Origin: Rhodococcus marinonascens NBRC 14363
GTDB taxonomy: Bacteria > Actinomycetota > Actinomycetes > Mycobacteriales > Mycobacteriaceae
Length of the DNA: 37,555 nucleotides
Direction: 5' to 3'
NCBI RefSeq assembly: GCF_001894885.1
Contig: NZ_BCXB01000036.1
Span: 1-37,555, forward strand
In this document: positions 18,944-27,666 of the stretch, piece after piece
How positions within the stretch are numbered: position 1 is the stretch's first letter
How the letters are laid out: every line of letters begins with the position of its first letter
Position numbers and translations under genes: made by a program
The notes under the pieces: model-generated
The model's input: the letters and a program-made list of their open reading frames with translations, nothing else
Database searches by the model: none
Told to the model about the DNA's origin: nothing

Positions 18944-20673
18944 AGTGCTTCCTGAACCGATCGTTGGGATTCGACGATCTCGACGTAACACGGGCAGGAG
19001 GCGAGCAGGTCGTCGTGCGTTCCGATGCCGACGATGACGCCCTCCTCAAGGACGACGATCTGCTCTGCCTCGATGATGGTCGACACACGCTGCGCGACGA
19101 CGATGACGCACGCGTTCGCCGTTTCCGGCTCGAGCGCCGCACGCAATCGAGCGTCCGTGCCGAGATCGAGGGCGGAGAAGGAGTCGTCGAAAAGATAGAT
19201 CGAAGGTCTGCGAACCAGTGCCCGCGCGATCGCGAGACGCTGTCTCTGACCGCCCGAGACCGTCGTCCCGCCTTGGGCGACAGGACTGTCGAGCCCTTCG
19301 GGCATGTCACGCACGAAGTCCGCAGCCTGCGCGATCTCGAGCGCATGCCACAGCTCCTCGTCGGTGGCATCGGGTTTGCCGTACCGCAAGTTGGTGGCGA
19401 CGGTGCCCGAGAACAAGTATGGCTGCTGGGGGACAAGACCGATCTCGGACCGCAGGACGTCGAGATCGTAGCGTCGGACGTCGGTGCCGGATACGGAAAC
19501 CGAACCCGAGGTGGCATCGATCAGGCGCGGGATCAGCGACAGCAGCGTCGTCTTGCCGGAACCGGTACCGCCGATGATCGCGGTGGTTTTACCGGGTTCT
19601 GCCGTGAAGTTGATGTCGCGGAGCACCGGTTCGTCGGCTCCGGGGAACTTGAACTCGGCATCGCGCAGTTCGACAGCACCGGCTTTCGCTAGAACGGTGA
19701 CGGGTTCGGCCGGCGGAACCACGGTCGACTCGGTCTCGAGGACTTCGCCGATACGTTCGGCGCTCACCGCGGCACGTGGTGCCAGCATTGCTATGAACGA
19801 CGCCATCATCACCGACATGAGGATTTGCATGATGTAGGTGAGAATCGCGGTCAGCGAACCGATCTGCATGGTGCCGCTGTCGATCTGGTGACCGCCGAAC
19901 CAGATGACGGCCACGCTCGTGACGTTCGCGATCACCATCACCAGCGGGAACATGACCGCGGTGAGACGGCCCACCCGCAGCGCGGTTTGGGTGAGTTGTT
20001 CGTTCGCGGTGCCGAACCGCTCGGTCTCGGAGCGCTCACGAACGAACGCCCGCACCACCCGGATACCGGTGATCTGCTCGCGCAGCACGCGGTTGACACT
20101 GTCGATGCGAGTCTGCATCTCGCGGAAGGCGGGCACCATTCGGGAGATCACGAGCCCCATCGACAACGCGAGGACCGGCACCGTGACGGCCAGGATCCAC
20201 GCGAGACTCGCTTGCATCCGGATCGCCATGACGACGCCACCGATAGACATGATCGGTGCGGTCACGAGAATTGTGCAGCTCATCACGACGAGCATCTGCA
20301 CTTGCTGCACGTCGTTCGTGTTGCGGGTGATCAGTGTCGGCGCACCGAATCGGCCGAATTCCCGGGACGAGAAGGTGCCCACCTGATGCATCACCGCCCC
20401 GCGCACATCACGTCCGAAGCCCATCGCGGCACGCGCGGCGAAGAACACCGATCCGAACGAACACAGGATCTGGACCACCGTGACGAGGAGCATCGTCAGG
20501 CCGGTCGACAGAATGTATGAGATGTCGCCCTGCGTGACGCCGTTGTCGATCAGATCGGCGTTGAGGCTCGGCAGGTACAGAGCGGCTGATGTCGAGACCA
20601 GTTGGAACAGGACCACCGCCGTCAATTCCCGCTTGTACGGGCGGAGGTAGGTGGTCAGCAGGGATTTCAGCAT
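18940..20673 (-). CDS. ABC exporter half-transporter, degenerate-site subunit (Rv1273c-like)
   Basis: 577 residues. Six-helix exporter domain (LKSLLTTYLRPYKRELTAVV start; FGRFGAPTLITRNTNDVQQV coupling region) and an ATPase domain with Walker A GGTGSGKTT, canonical signature VSGGQRQRL, and Walker B LFDDSFSALD in which the catalytic Glu is replaced by Asp. The H-loop position reads VVAQRVSTI, with Gln instead of His. This is the non-hydrolysing half. The good ATP site is formed by its VSGGQ with the partner's Walker motifs; the degenerate site by its own Walker motifs with the partner's SAGEK. First gene of the two-gene operon. Confidence 0.9.
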   Translation of the reverse strand: MLKSLLTTYLRPYKRELTAVVLFQLVSTSAALYLPSLNADLIDNGVTQGDISYILSTGLTMLLVTVVQILCSFGSVFFAARAAMGFGRDVRGAVMHQVGTFSSREFGRFGAPTLITRNTNDVQQVQMLVVMSCTILVTAPIMSIGGVVMAIRMQASLAWILAVTVPVLALSMGLVISRMVPAFREMQTRIDSVNRVLREQITGIRVVRAFVRERSETERFGTANEQLTQTALRVGRLTAVMFPLVMVIANVTSVAVIWFGGHQIDSGTMQIGSLTAILTYIMQILMSVMMASFIAMLAPRAAVSAERIGEVLETESTVVPPAEPVTVLAKAGAVELRDAEFKFPGADEPVLRDINFTAEPGKTTAIIGGTGSGKTTLLSLIPRLIDATSGSVSVSGTDVRRYDLDVLRSEIGLVPQQPYLFSGTVATNLRYGKPDATDEELWHALEIAQAADFVRDMPEGLDSPVAQGGTTVSGGQRQRLAIARALVRRPSIYLFDDSFSALDLGTDARLRAALEPETANACVIVVAQRVSTIIEAEQIVVLEEGVIVGIGTHDDLLASCPCYVEIVESQRSVQEAL

Positions 20674-20760
20674 ACGCGGAAGCGATCACGGGTCATCATG
20701 GTGAACGAAGGTTATCAAGAGAAATGAACGGCAGCCCGGAAATCATCGAGCATCGAGACC

Positions 20761-20804
20761 CGTGCGCCCTTCCAGTTGCCAGAGGGCTACGGGAAGGGCG
20801 CACG
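20761..20804 (-). terminator. Hairpin terminator downstream of the MmpL gene
   Basis: A perfect 13-bp stem, CGTGCGCCCTTCC pairing with GGAAGGGCGCACG, with an 18-nt loop, 16 bp beyond the mmpL stop codon on the minus strand. Confidence 0.75.
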
Positions 20805-20819
20805 AGGTATGGGGCCGTT

Positions 20820-23165
20820 CTACCGGACGGACTGCAGCTTGTCATCGGTGGCGGGCAGGATTCGCCTCAGCTTCTCGCCCTCGATGTCTACGTTGGGCAG
20901 GATCTTGTCCAGCCACGCCGGCAGCCACCACGCCTTGTCGCCGAGCAGCGCCATCACCGACGGGATGATCACCATGCGGACTACGAAGGCGTCGAAGAAC
21001 ACAGCCGCCGCCAAGGCGAACCCTATCGACTTGATAAACGAGTTCGGCTCGGCGATGAACGCCGCAAACACCGAAATCATGATTACCGCGGCAGCGCTGA
21101 CCACGCGGGCGCCGTGGTTGAAGCCGACCGTGACGGCCTGCTTCGCGGTCGCACCGTGGACGTACTCCTCGCGCATCCGCGTCACCAGGAACACCTGGTA
21201 GTCCATCGCGAGACCGAACACCACACCGATCAGGAAAATAGGCATGAAGCTGACGATCGGTTGCGGGTTCGAGATGATTCCGCCCCAGCCCTGTTGGAAC
21301 ACGGCGACCGTGGCACCGAACGTGGCCGCCACACTGAGGAGGAATCCGAGGGTGGCTGTCAGCGGCACCAATACCGAGCGGAACACCAGCAGCAGCAGGA
21401 TGAACGCCAGACCGACGACCACCGCGAGATACGGAATCAGCGCATCCAGCAGGGTCTCCGACACATCGCCTTCCAGTGCGGTCTGACCGGTGACGCCGTA
21501 ATTGACGCCGATCGAATCGTGCAGACCGGCCTCCGCCCCACGGATGTTGTTCACGAGGTCCATGGTGACCGGATCGCTGGGGGCGCTGCTCGGCGTCACC
21601 AGGATCTGCGCCGTATCACCGGCCCGGTTCGTGCCGACGATCTGCGCATTGGACACGTCGTCCTGGGCCGAAATGGTCTTCACGACCTCACTAAACGCGT
21701 CGGCGGCCGGAACTGTGGCGTCCTGGGCGTCCACCACCACCAGCAGCGGTCCGTTCTTGCCCGGTCCGAAGCCCTCGCTCACCAGGTCGTACGCCTGCCG
21801 TGAGCTGAGCGCGGGATCGCCGGTGCCCTCATTGGGCAGAGCCAGGCTCAGCCCGGTAGCGGGAATCGCGAGTGCGCCGAGGACCACGACACCGGCGATC
21901 AGCGGGATCGCAGGACGGCGAACCACCACGCTGATGAAACGCAGCGCAAGACTCGGCTTGCCCTCGTCGGTTTCAAGATCACGGCTGCTCAGGAACGGAA
22001 TCTTTCCCGCAAATGCCTTCCGCCCGAACAACCCGAGGATGGCAGGCAGCAAGGTCAGTGCGATAAAGACGGCGATGAACACTGTGAACGCGGCGGCCGC
22101 ACCCATGTCAGAAAGGAACGGGATCCCGACGACACGGAGGGCGATCAGCGCGATGATGACGGTGAGGCCGGCGAACACCACTGCCGAGCCCGCGGTGCCC
22201 ACAGCACGTCCCGCTGCTTCGGCCCGGTCCTCGGTCAGCGAGAGTTCGTGCCGGAATCGGGACACGATGAACAGTGAGTAGTCGATGGCGACGGCCAGAC
22301 CGATCATGATGGCAAGGGTGGGCGTCATCGAGCTGAGATCGGTGAATCCGGTGGCCAGGGTGATGCCGAGGCTGCCGATCGCGATGCCGATGATCGCGGT
22401 GATGAGCGGGAGTCCGGCGGCGACCAGAGAACCGAACGTGAGCGCGAGAACGACGGCGGCCACGCCGATGCCTACAAGCTCGGTGGTGCCGCCCGGCGGC
22501 TCGTTCTCGTTGGCGGCGGAACCACTGACCTCGACGGTCAATCCGACGTTGCGGCCGACGTCGGCGGCGGAGTCAAGCTGATCCCGCAGCGCCTGGTCAA
22601 CGTCACTCATGTCGCCCTGGAACGGCACCTCGACGTAGCCCACGGTCTTGTCCGGACTCAGCGGCGACAGGGCTTGCGCGTTCGCGAGGGCATCCTCGAC
22701 GCTGATCCCCCTGTCCGCAGCGGTCGACCTCGCCCTGTCGACAAGTCGTTCGTTTGCCGTGACCGGATTCACCAACGCCTGAGCCGCAGCAGGCCCCCCA
22801 GCGGTGGCCGGGTCGACCTTCGCGGCCTCTTGGACCTGGTCGATGCTGCGCACGTTCGCGAGCACCGCGTCCATCGCCTGCTGATTCTGCGCGCTTTCGA
22901 GGGTCTGCCCCTCTGGCGCGGCGAAGACGAACCGTGCGCTGAGCTTGTCCATGGGGTTGTCACCGGCGGACTGAGGGAAGCGCTCGGCCATCAAATCCTG
23001 CGCCTGCTGCGCGGGGGTGCCCGGGATGGAGAACGAGTCCTTCGTGGGCCCGGACAGCGTGGCCGCCCCGACACCCATGAGTACCAGGATCGCTAGCCAG
23101 ACGCCAAGGACCGCGCCCTTTCGCCGGTAGGCGAACTTGCCGATCCGGTAGAGATAGGTGGCCAC
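20820..23165 (-). CDS. MMPL-family RND transporter
   Basis: 781 residues from GTG 23165, set by AAGGAG upstream; an extended ATG frame to 23222 is not supported. It has the RND/MmpL layout: helix 1 (GAVLGVWLAILVLMGVGAAT), a periplasmic domain of about 200 residues, helices 2-6 with GLAVAIDYSLFIVSRFRHEL, a second periplasmic domain, then helices 8-12 with GLAMDYQVFLVTRMREEYVHG. The conserved Asp-Tyr pairs in helices 4 and 10 (DYSLF and DYQVF) are the proton-relay sites of this family. It should export lipids, siderophores or drugs using the proton gradient. It lies 67 bp after the co-oriented TetR gene, likely one operon. Confidence 0.92.
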   Translation of the reverse strand: MATYLYRIGKFAYRRKGAVLGVWLAILVLMGVGAATLSGPTKDSFSIPGTPAQQAQDLMAERFPQSAGDNPMDKLSARFVFAAPEGQTLESAQNQQAMDAVLANVRSIDQVQEAAKVDPATAGGPAAAQALVNPVTANERLVDRARSTAADRGISVEDALANAQALSPLSPDKTVGYVEVPFQGDMSDVDQALRDQLDSAADVGRNVGLTVEVSGSAANENEPPGGTTELVGIGVAAVVLALTFGSLVAAGLPLITAIIGIAIGSLGITLATGFTDLSSMTPTLAIMIGLAVAIDYSLFIVSRFRHELSLTEDRAEAAGRAVGTAGSAVVFAGLTVIIALIALRVVGIPFLSDMGAAAAFTVFIAVFIALTLLPAILGLFGRKAFAGKIPFLSSRDLETDEGKPSLALRFISVVVRRPAIPLIAGVVVLGALAIPATGLSLALPNEGTGDPALSSRQAYDLVSEGFGPGKNGPLLVVVDAQDATVPAADAFSEVVKTISAQDDVSNAQIVGTNRAGDTAQILVTPSSAPSDPVTMDLVNNIRGAEAGLHDSIGVNYGVTGQTALEGDVSETLLDALIPYLAVVVGLAFILLLLVFRSVLVPLTATLGFLLSVAATFGATVAVFQQGWGGIISNPQPIVSFMPIFLIGVVFGLAMDYQVFLVTRMREEYVHGATAKQAVTVGFNHGARVVSAAAVIMISVFAAFIAEPNSFIKSIGFALAAAVFFDAFVVRMVIIPSVMALLGDKAWWLPAWLDKILPNVDIEGEKLRRILPATDDKLQSVR

Positions 23166-23181
23166 GAAAGACTCCTTCTGA

Positions 23182-23210
23182 GTCGGTATTGCGAATTGTC
23201 GGTATTGCGA
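23182..23210. repeat. 13-bp direct repeat upstream of the MmpL gene
   Basis: GTCGGTATTGCGA occurs at 23182-23194 and again at 23198-23210, a 16-bp period, in the 67-bp spacer between the TetR stop and the mmpL start. It could be a second operator or a slippage duplication. Confidence 0.6.
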
Positions 23211-23232
23211 GTTGATGGTCAAAGCAGCCGGA

Positions 23233-23835
23233 CTAGGGCTGCGGGAGTCCCTGACGAAGTTGGCGCATCGCCCCTCGGACGAGTTCTTCGGGCCCGCTCG
23301 CGCCGGACTTGCCGCCCATCCACAGGTCGAACGACGCCCTGCATGCCGCTCCGACCACTGTGTGCAGCAGGTTCGGATAGAGATCGGTATCGATGTCGGT
23401 GCCCGTCCGTTCGGCGATCACCTCACCGATGAGGCGGGTAACCCGGAGGTGCACCTCGAGTTTCTTCGCGAGAAGAGCGGGACTCGACTCGACGAGTTCC
23501 ATTATTGCGGCGGTTTCTTCCAGCGACCTTGTCCCATCGGTGACGATCTGGACCACCACGTGTTCGAGGGAGTCCCAGATCGGCTCGTCGGAGGGGCGCG
23601 CCCTCAGCAAATTCACCCAGTCGTAGACCGACTCCTCGAAATGGGCAAGTACCGCTTCTTCCTTGCTGGAGAAGTAGTTGTGGAACGTCCGAGGCGAGAC
23701 CCCCACCTCCGACGCGATAGCGTCGGCGGTGACGGATTCGATGCCCGATACCCGGGCCAGGCGTGCGGCAGCAGTACTGAGGGCGGCGCGGGTGGCCGCC
23801 TTCTTACGGTCCCGTAATCCAATCTCCGAAGTCAC
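23233..23835 (-). CDS. TetR-family regulator of the MmpL operon
   Basis: 200 residues from GTG 23835 (MTSEIGLRDRKKAATRAALS); the much longer open frame upstream is non-coding. The helix-turn-helix is TADAIASEVGVSPRTFHNYF (about residues 34-53) with the usual SSKEEAVLAHFE continuation. The C-terminal domain is an all-helical ligand-binding region typical of actinobacterial AcrR-like repressors. It precedes mmpL in the same direction. A 16-bp perfect palindrome lies 19 bp upstream of its start codon, so autoregulation and control of the exporter are likely. The ligand is unknown. Confidence 0.88.
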   Translation of the reverse strand: MTSEIGLRDRKKAATRAALSTAAARLARVSGIESVTADAIASEVGVSPRTFHNYFSSKEEAVLAHFEESVYDWVNLLRARPSDEPIWDSLEHVVVQIVTDGTRSLEETAAIMELVESSPALLAKKLEVHLRVTRLIGEVIAERTGTDIDTDLYPNLLHTVVGAACRASFDLWMGGKSGASGPEELVRGAMRQLRQGLPQP

Positions 23836-23854
23836 TACACCGAAGGTACAGAAA

Positions 23855-23870
23855 TTGCAGAGCTCTGCAA
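23855..23870. promoter_or_regulatory. Probable TetR operator palindrome
   Basis: TTGCAGAGCTCTGCAA is a perfect 16-bp palindrome in the 119-bp divergent spacer between the TetR gene (start 23835) and the methyltransferase gene (start 23955). Size and position fit a TetR homodimer site that could repress both directions. Confidence 0.7.
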
Positions 23871-23954
23871 ATTTTCCGATACCCGCAACTTTATGGCTTT
23901 TCCCACACCAACGACTAGCTGTGCCTCTGATCACAGGAGAGCTACGGTTGAGCC

Positions 23955-24770
23955 ATGTCGAATCCCGGGACGCCGGTCTCGTTCCACCCCGATGAGATCG
24001 ACAGCGCCGCGTTCGAACGTCTCGCCACCATCCTCGATACACAGGACGACAATCCCGGAATCCGCCGACTCCGCCAGTGGGCCCACGACGCGCTGCGCGC
24101 GCGTACAGGCGAGCACACACTCGACATCGGCTCGGGCACCGGAGCGGAAACCCGTCAACTCGCAACGGCGGTGACGGCGGTGGGAAGCGCGATCGGCATC
24201 GACCCCAATCCAGATATGGCCGCCCTCGCTCGGGCCCGCGCCGCAGACGCGGAATCGACGGCGCGCTTCGTCGTCGGCGACGTGTACTCGCTCCCATTCC
24301 CCGACTGCAGTGTCGACGCCGTCCGGTGCGAGCGAGTGTTCTTGCACCTCACCGACCCAGCAGCCGCCTTGGCGGAGATCACCCGTGTCCTCCGCCCTGG
24401 CGGTCGCGCAATAATCATCGACACCGACTGGGGCACATCGATCATGCATCCCGGCGACCCCGCGGTACTGGCGAAGGTCACCGAGGAGATGCTCGGCAAG
24501 ACCGCCAACCCGCATTCCGGACGGTTGTTGCCCGGGCAACTCGCCGCCACCGGACTGTCGGTCCAGGACATCGGGTCACAGGCACTCATCCAGGCACCCG
24601 ATTTCAGCACGGGATCGTTGTTACAGCTGATGATGGACGCGGCCGGTTCCGGTGGCGTCATCACCCTGGACGAACGGGCAGCCCTGGTGCGCGACCTCGA
24701 AGCCTGCATCAAGCGAGGCGACTTCCACATGTCGGTGACCATGTTCGCCTATCTCGCCCGCAAGGACTGA
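23955..24770 (+). CDS. Class I SAM-dependent methyltransferase
   Basis: 271 residues. Methyltransf_11/25-type Rossmann fold: motif I HTLDIGSGTGAETRQLA (about 54-70), the acidic end of strand 2 in IGIDPNPDMAALARARA, motif II ARFVVGDVYSLPFPD, and RVFLHLTDPAAALAEITRVL followed by RPGGR (motif III). Overall it resembles UbiE/menaquinone-type and unassigned small-molecule methyltransferases; the acceptor cannot be told. AGGAGA lies about 14 nt before the ATG. It is divergent from the TetR-mmpL operon across a spacer with a clear palindrome, so it may share that regulator. Confidence 0.87.
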   Translation: MSNPGTPVSFHPDEIDSAAFERLATILDTQDDNPGIRRLRQWAHDALRARTGEHTLDIGSGTGAETRQLATAVTAVGSAIGIDPNPDMAALARARAADAESTARFVVGDVYSLPFPDCSVDAVRCERVFLHLTDPAAALAEITRVLRPGGRAIIIDTDWGTSIMHPGDPAVLAKVTEEMLGKTANPHSGRLLPGQLAATGLSVQDIGSQALIQAPDFSTGSLLQLMMDAAGSGGVITLDERAALVRDLEACIKRGDFHMSVTMFAYLARKD

Positions 24771-24868
24771 TTCCGAACCGGCGAAACAACCCCACGAACC
24801 TTCCCGGGACGGTGCACATAAACCGACCCGACCAACAAGTCTTGTCTACTGAAGAAGGAGTGAGCACT

Positions 24869-26085
24869 TTGGCCGAGAATCGAGCCGTGGCCTATGTCGA
24901 TCAGGAAAAGTCGAGGTGAAGGGCATCGACTTCCCCAAGCTGGAGTTGACGGACGGTCCTGGCGTCAACCCGGCGAACGTCGGACGCAAGTGCGAGCACG
25001 GCGTCATCTTGAAAGTCGTCTCGACCAACATCTGTGGCAGCGACCAGCACATGGTCCGAGGCCGCACCACCGCACCCGCAGGCCTGGTTCTCGGCCACGA
25101 AATCACCGGCGAGGTGATCGAAGTCGGCCGCGACGTCGAATTCATCAAGGTGGGCGACCTGTGCTCGGTGCCGTTCAACATCGCCTGCGGGCGCTGCCGC
25201 AACTGCAAGGAACGCAAGACCGGGATCTGCCTCAACGTCAACCCCGACCGTCCCGGTTCCGCGTTCGGCTACGTCGATATGGGCGGGTGGGTCGGCGGCC
25301 AGGCCGAGTACGTGATGGCCCCCTACGCCGACTTCAACCTGCTGAAGTTCCCCGACAAAGATCAGGCCATGAGCAAGATCCGGGACCTGACCATGCTCTC
25401 GGACATCTTCCCCACGGGCTACCACGGTGCCGTCACCGCCGGAACCCGCGCGGGCTCGACCGTGTACGTCGCCGGTGCCGGACCGGTCGGGCTCGCCGCA
25501 GCTGCCGGGGCACAACTGCTCGGCGCAGCGGTCGTGATCGTCGGCGACCTCAACATCGACCGGCTCGCGCAGGCCCGCTCGTTCGGCTGCGAGACCATCG
25601 ATGTCTCCAAAGGCGCACCGCAGGATCAGATCGAGCAGATCCTCGGTGTCCCCGAGGTCGACGCCGCGATCGACGCCGTCGGATTCGAGGCCCGCGGACA
25701 CGGCGGCGACACCGGACGTGAACAACCCGCAGTCGTCCTCAACTCGTTGATGGAACTGACCACCGCGGGCGGTGGCATCGGCATCTCTGGCCTCTACGTC
25801 ACCGGAGACCCGGGTGCCACCGACGACGCGGCCAAGGTCGGGGCACTGTCGCTGAGCCTTGGCACCGGTTGGGCGAAATCACTGTCCTTCGCGACCGGAC
25901 AGTGCCCGGTGATGAGCTACCACCGCGAACTGATGAACGCCATCCTCGCCGACCGAGTCCACATCGCCGACGCCGTCAACGCCACCGTCATCTCCCTCGA
26001 CGACGCACCCCACGGCTACAGCGAATTCGACAGCGGAGTAGCCCGCAAGTACGTCATCGACCCTCACCGGGTCATCACCGCGTAG
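24869..26085 (+). CDS. fdhA: Zinc-dependent formaldehyde dehydrogenase, glutathione-independent, with N-terminal frameshift
   Basis: Relatives begin MAENRAVAYV...VEV..IDYPKLEL. Here AENRAVAYVDQ is encoded from TTG 24869 (AAGAAGGAG 8 nt upstream), but the frame then runs to a stop. The matching continuation VEVKGIDFPKLEL is in another frame; one missing base near 24904-24908 (CAGGAAAAG where CAGGGAAAAG is expected) explains it. The body from 24916 is intact, 389 residues: catalytic zinc ligands Cys in NICGSDQH and His in LGHEITGE, structural zinc CGRCRNCKERKTGIC, NAD-binding GAGPVGLAAAAGAQ. This medium-chain dehydrogenase family oxidises formaldehyde to formate or dismutates it. If the frameshift is real, translation would have to restart at the internal GTG and lose about 20 residues. 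Confidence 0.88.
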
Positions 26086-26106
26086 CCGGTCCCCGAGTGG
26101 GTTCCT

Positions 26107-26790
26107 TCAAGAATGCGAGAGGCAGACCAGGAAGTCCACCGTGCCGTTGCCCTGAACTGTCACGAAACCCAACGACGGCGGTTGCACATCGAAATCCGTC
26201 CAGGTGACTGGGATGCTTCCGGACGCGATCAAGTTGTCGCCGGAGTGGAGTACGTCCATGTCGACAGACACCGGACGCGACTCACCTTTGAGGGTCAGCA
26301 TGCCCTGGGCGGTGACGGTCCCCGCAGTTCCGTCCTTCGGCAGACTGGACAGGTCCACCGGGGACGAGAGCGCGAATGTGGCGGCAGGGAATGCGTCGGT
26401 GTCCACGATGCTGTCACGGAACATCCCGTCTCGAATGGACACATCGGTGGCGATGGTCGCGACCTGCACGGTCACCTCGGCCGCCGTGAGTTTCTCTTCC
26501 TCGACGGTCGCCGTACCGGCGACGTCGGAGGTGGTGCCGACTACCCTGTTGGCAGCGCCGTTGAGGTTCTCATCAACGGTGTAGCCTGCGGCGGTCTGGT
26601 TGGCTCCGCCCCCGGGGGTGACGGTCCACTGGCCGTCCACCGTCCCAGTCGCGGCCTGCGCCCCGTCGGAAGAGACCGAGGCTGCCGGATCGTCGTCCTC
26701 GACGATGAACGTGCCGTAGACCCAGGGCCCCACGAGAACCGCAAGGATCACAACGATAACCCCGCCAACGACCCACCACCGCTTCTTCAT
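26107..26790 (-). CDS. Membrane-anchored YceI-family protein
   Basis: 227 residues. The N-terminal anchor is WWVVGGVIVVILAVLVGPWV, followed by an acidic Ala/Ser linker and a YceI domain: GQWTVTP opening, AGYTVDENLNG, VQVATIATDVSIRDGMFRDS, AFPAATFALSSPVDL, then GMLTLKGESRPVSVDM. YceI domains are lipocalin-like barrels that bind polyisoprenoids or other amphiphiles outside the membrane. The gene converges on fdhA with 21 bp between stops and is divergent from the channel gene. It is single-copy here with no cytochrome b561 partner. Confidence 0.88.
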   Translation of the reverse strand: MKKRWWVVGGVIVVILAVLVGPWVYGTFIVEDDDPAASVSSDGAQAATGTVDGQWTVTPGGGANQTAAGYTVDENLNGAANRVVGTTSDVAGTATVEEEKLTAAEVTVQVATIATDVSIRDGMFRDSIVDTDAFPAATFALSSPVDLSSLPKDGTAGTVTAQGMLTLKGESRPVSVDMDVLHSGDNLIASGSIPVTWTDFDVQPPSLGFVTVQGNGTVDFLVCLSHS

Positions 26791-26878
26791 GTGGCCAGGC
26801 TAGTTGCAGATTCAAAGGATGTCATTGTCCGCGAGCGCGGCCGCCTCGGTACCTGTCTTCCCACATCCACCACTGACC

Positions 26879-26884
26879 TATATT
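26879..26884 (+). promoter_or_regulatory. Candidate -10 box for a leaderless mRNA
   Basis: TATATT lies 8 nt upstream of the channel ATG, the spacing expected if transcription starts at or next to the start codon. No Shine-Dalgarno sequence and no good -35 box are visible. Actinobacteria use leaderless mRNAs widely. Confidence 0.4.
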
Positions 26885-26892
26885 CAGTCCGC

Positions 26893-27636
26893 ATGACCCA
26901 GGCACGTTGGCACCAACTGACCGAATGGCCTATGGCAACGGCCGCTGTCGCCTTCCTCTCCGCGTACGCGTGGTCGGTAATTCAGCAACCCACCGGCGAT
27001 CCGAGAGCACTTGTCGACGCGATCATGGGCGTGACCTGGGTGATGTTCGCAATCGACTACACAGTGCGCTTCTCGTTGGCCGAGCGCCGAATACAGTGGT
27101 TCGTCCGGCATCTGCACGAATTGGTACTGGTGGTGGTTCCGATGCTGCGGCCCCTGCAGTTCCTGCGCCTCATCACGCTCATCGGGGTGTTCCAACGCAC
27201 GGTCGGCGGGGCGCTTCGCGGCAAAGTGGTCGCCTTCGCAGCGGGGTCGACGGTCCTGATGATTCTCGTCTCCTCCCTTGCCATGCTCGACGCCGAGCGC
27301 GGCAAATCTGGCGCCTCGATCACATCGTTCACCGATGCCCTGTGGTGGGCCGTTGCTACGGTCACAACGGTCGGCTACGGGGACTATGCGCCGGTGACCG
27401 ACACCGGCCGACTCATCGCACTCGGGCTGATGATCGCAGGCATTGCCCTCCTCGGCGTGGTAACCGCGACGCTGGCGTCGTGGTTGTTGCAGCGTGTGGC
27501 CGAACAGGACGAGGCCAGCCAATCGGTTACCCGCGCCGAGGTCATGGCTTTGACCGAAGAAGTGTCCGCATTGCGCGCGGAACTCGTCACCGCCCGCAGC
27601 GCCCGACCGGACCATGAACCTCGGCTGGCCGACTAG
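26893..27636 (+). CDS. Kv-type potassium channel (voltage-sensor-like fold plus pore)
   Basis: 247 residues from ATG 26893; longer upstream frames are not supported. Four N-terminal helices correspond to S1-S4, with an Arg-containing S4-like segment (MLRPLQFLRLITLIGVFQRT). The pore module follows: S5 (VVAFAAGSTVLMILVSSLAM), pore helix TDALWWAVATVTTVGYGDYA with the TVGYGD selectivity filter at about 157-163, and S6. A short C-terminal coiled coil (TRAEVMALTEEVSALRAELV) may drive tetramerisation. TATATT at 26879-26884, 8 nt before the ATG, suggests a leaderless transcript. Confidence 0.92.
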   Translation: MTQARWHQLTEWPMATAAVAFLSAYAWSVIQQPTGDPRALVDAIMGVTWVMFAIDYTVRFSLAERRIQWFVRHLHELVLVVVPMLRPLQFLRLITLIGVFQRTVGGALRGKVVAFAAGSTVLMILVSSLAMLDAERGKSGASITSFTDALWWAVATVTTVGYGDYAPVTDTGRLIALGLMIAGIALLGVVTATLASWLLQRVAEQDEASQSVTRAEVMALTEEVSALRAELVTARSARPDHEPRLAD

Positions 27637-27666
27637 AACTCCTTGCAGGGTTGGGCAGCATTGAAA

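Noticed and set aside
23836..24297. Long N-terminal extension of the TetR regulator
   Set aside because: It overlaps the divergent methyltransferase gene and the operator palindrome; the TetR fold begins at 23835.
26113..26892. Channel frame extended upstream through the YceI gene
   Set aside because: The extension is antisense to YceI and has no channel-like features; the S1 helix starts just after ATG 26893.
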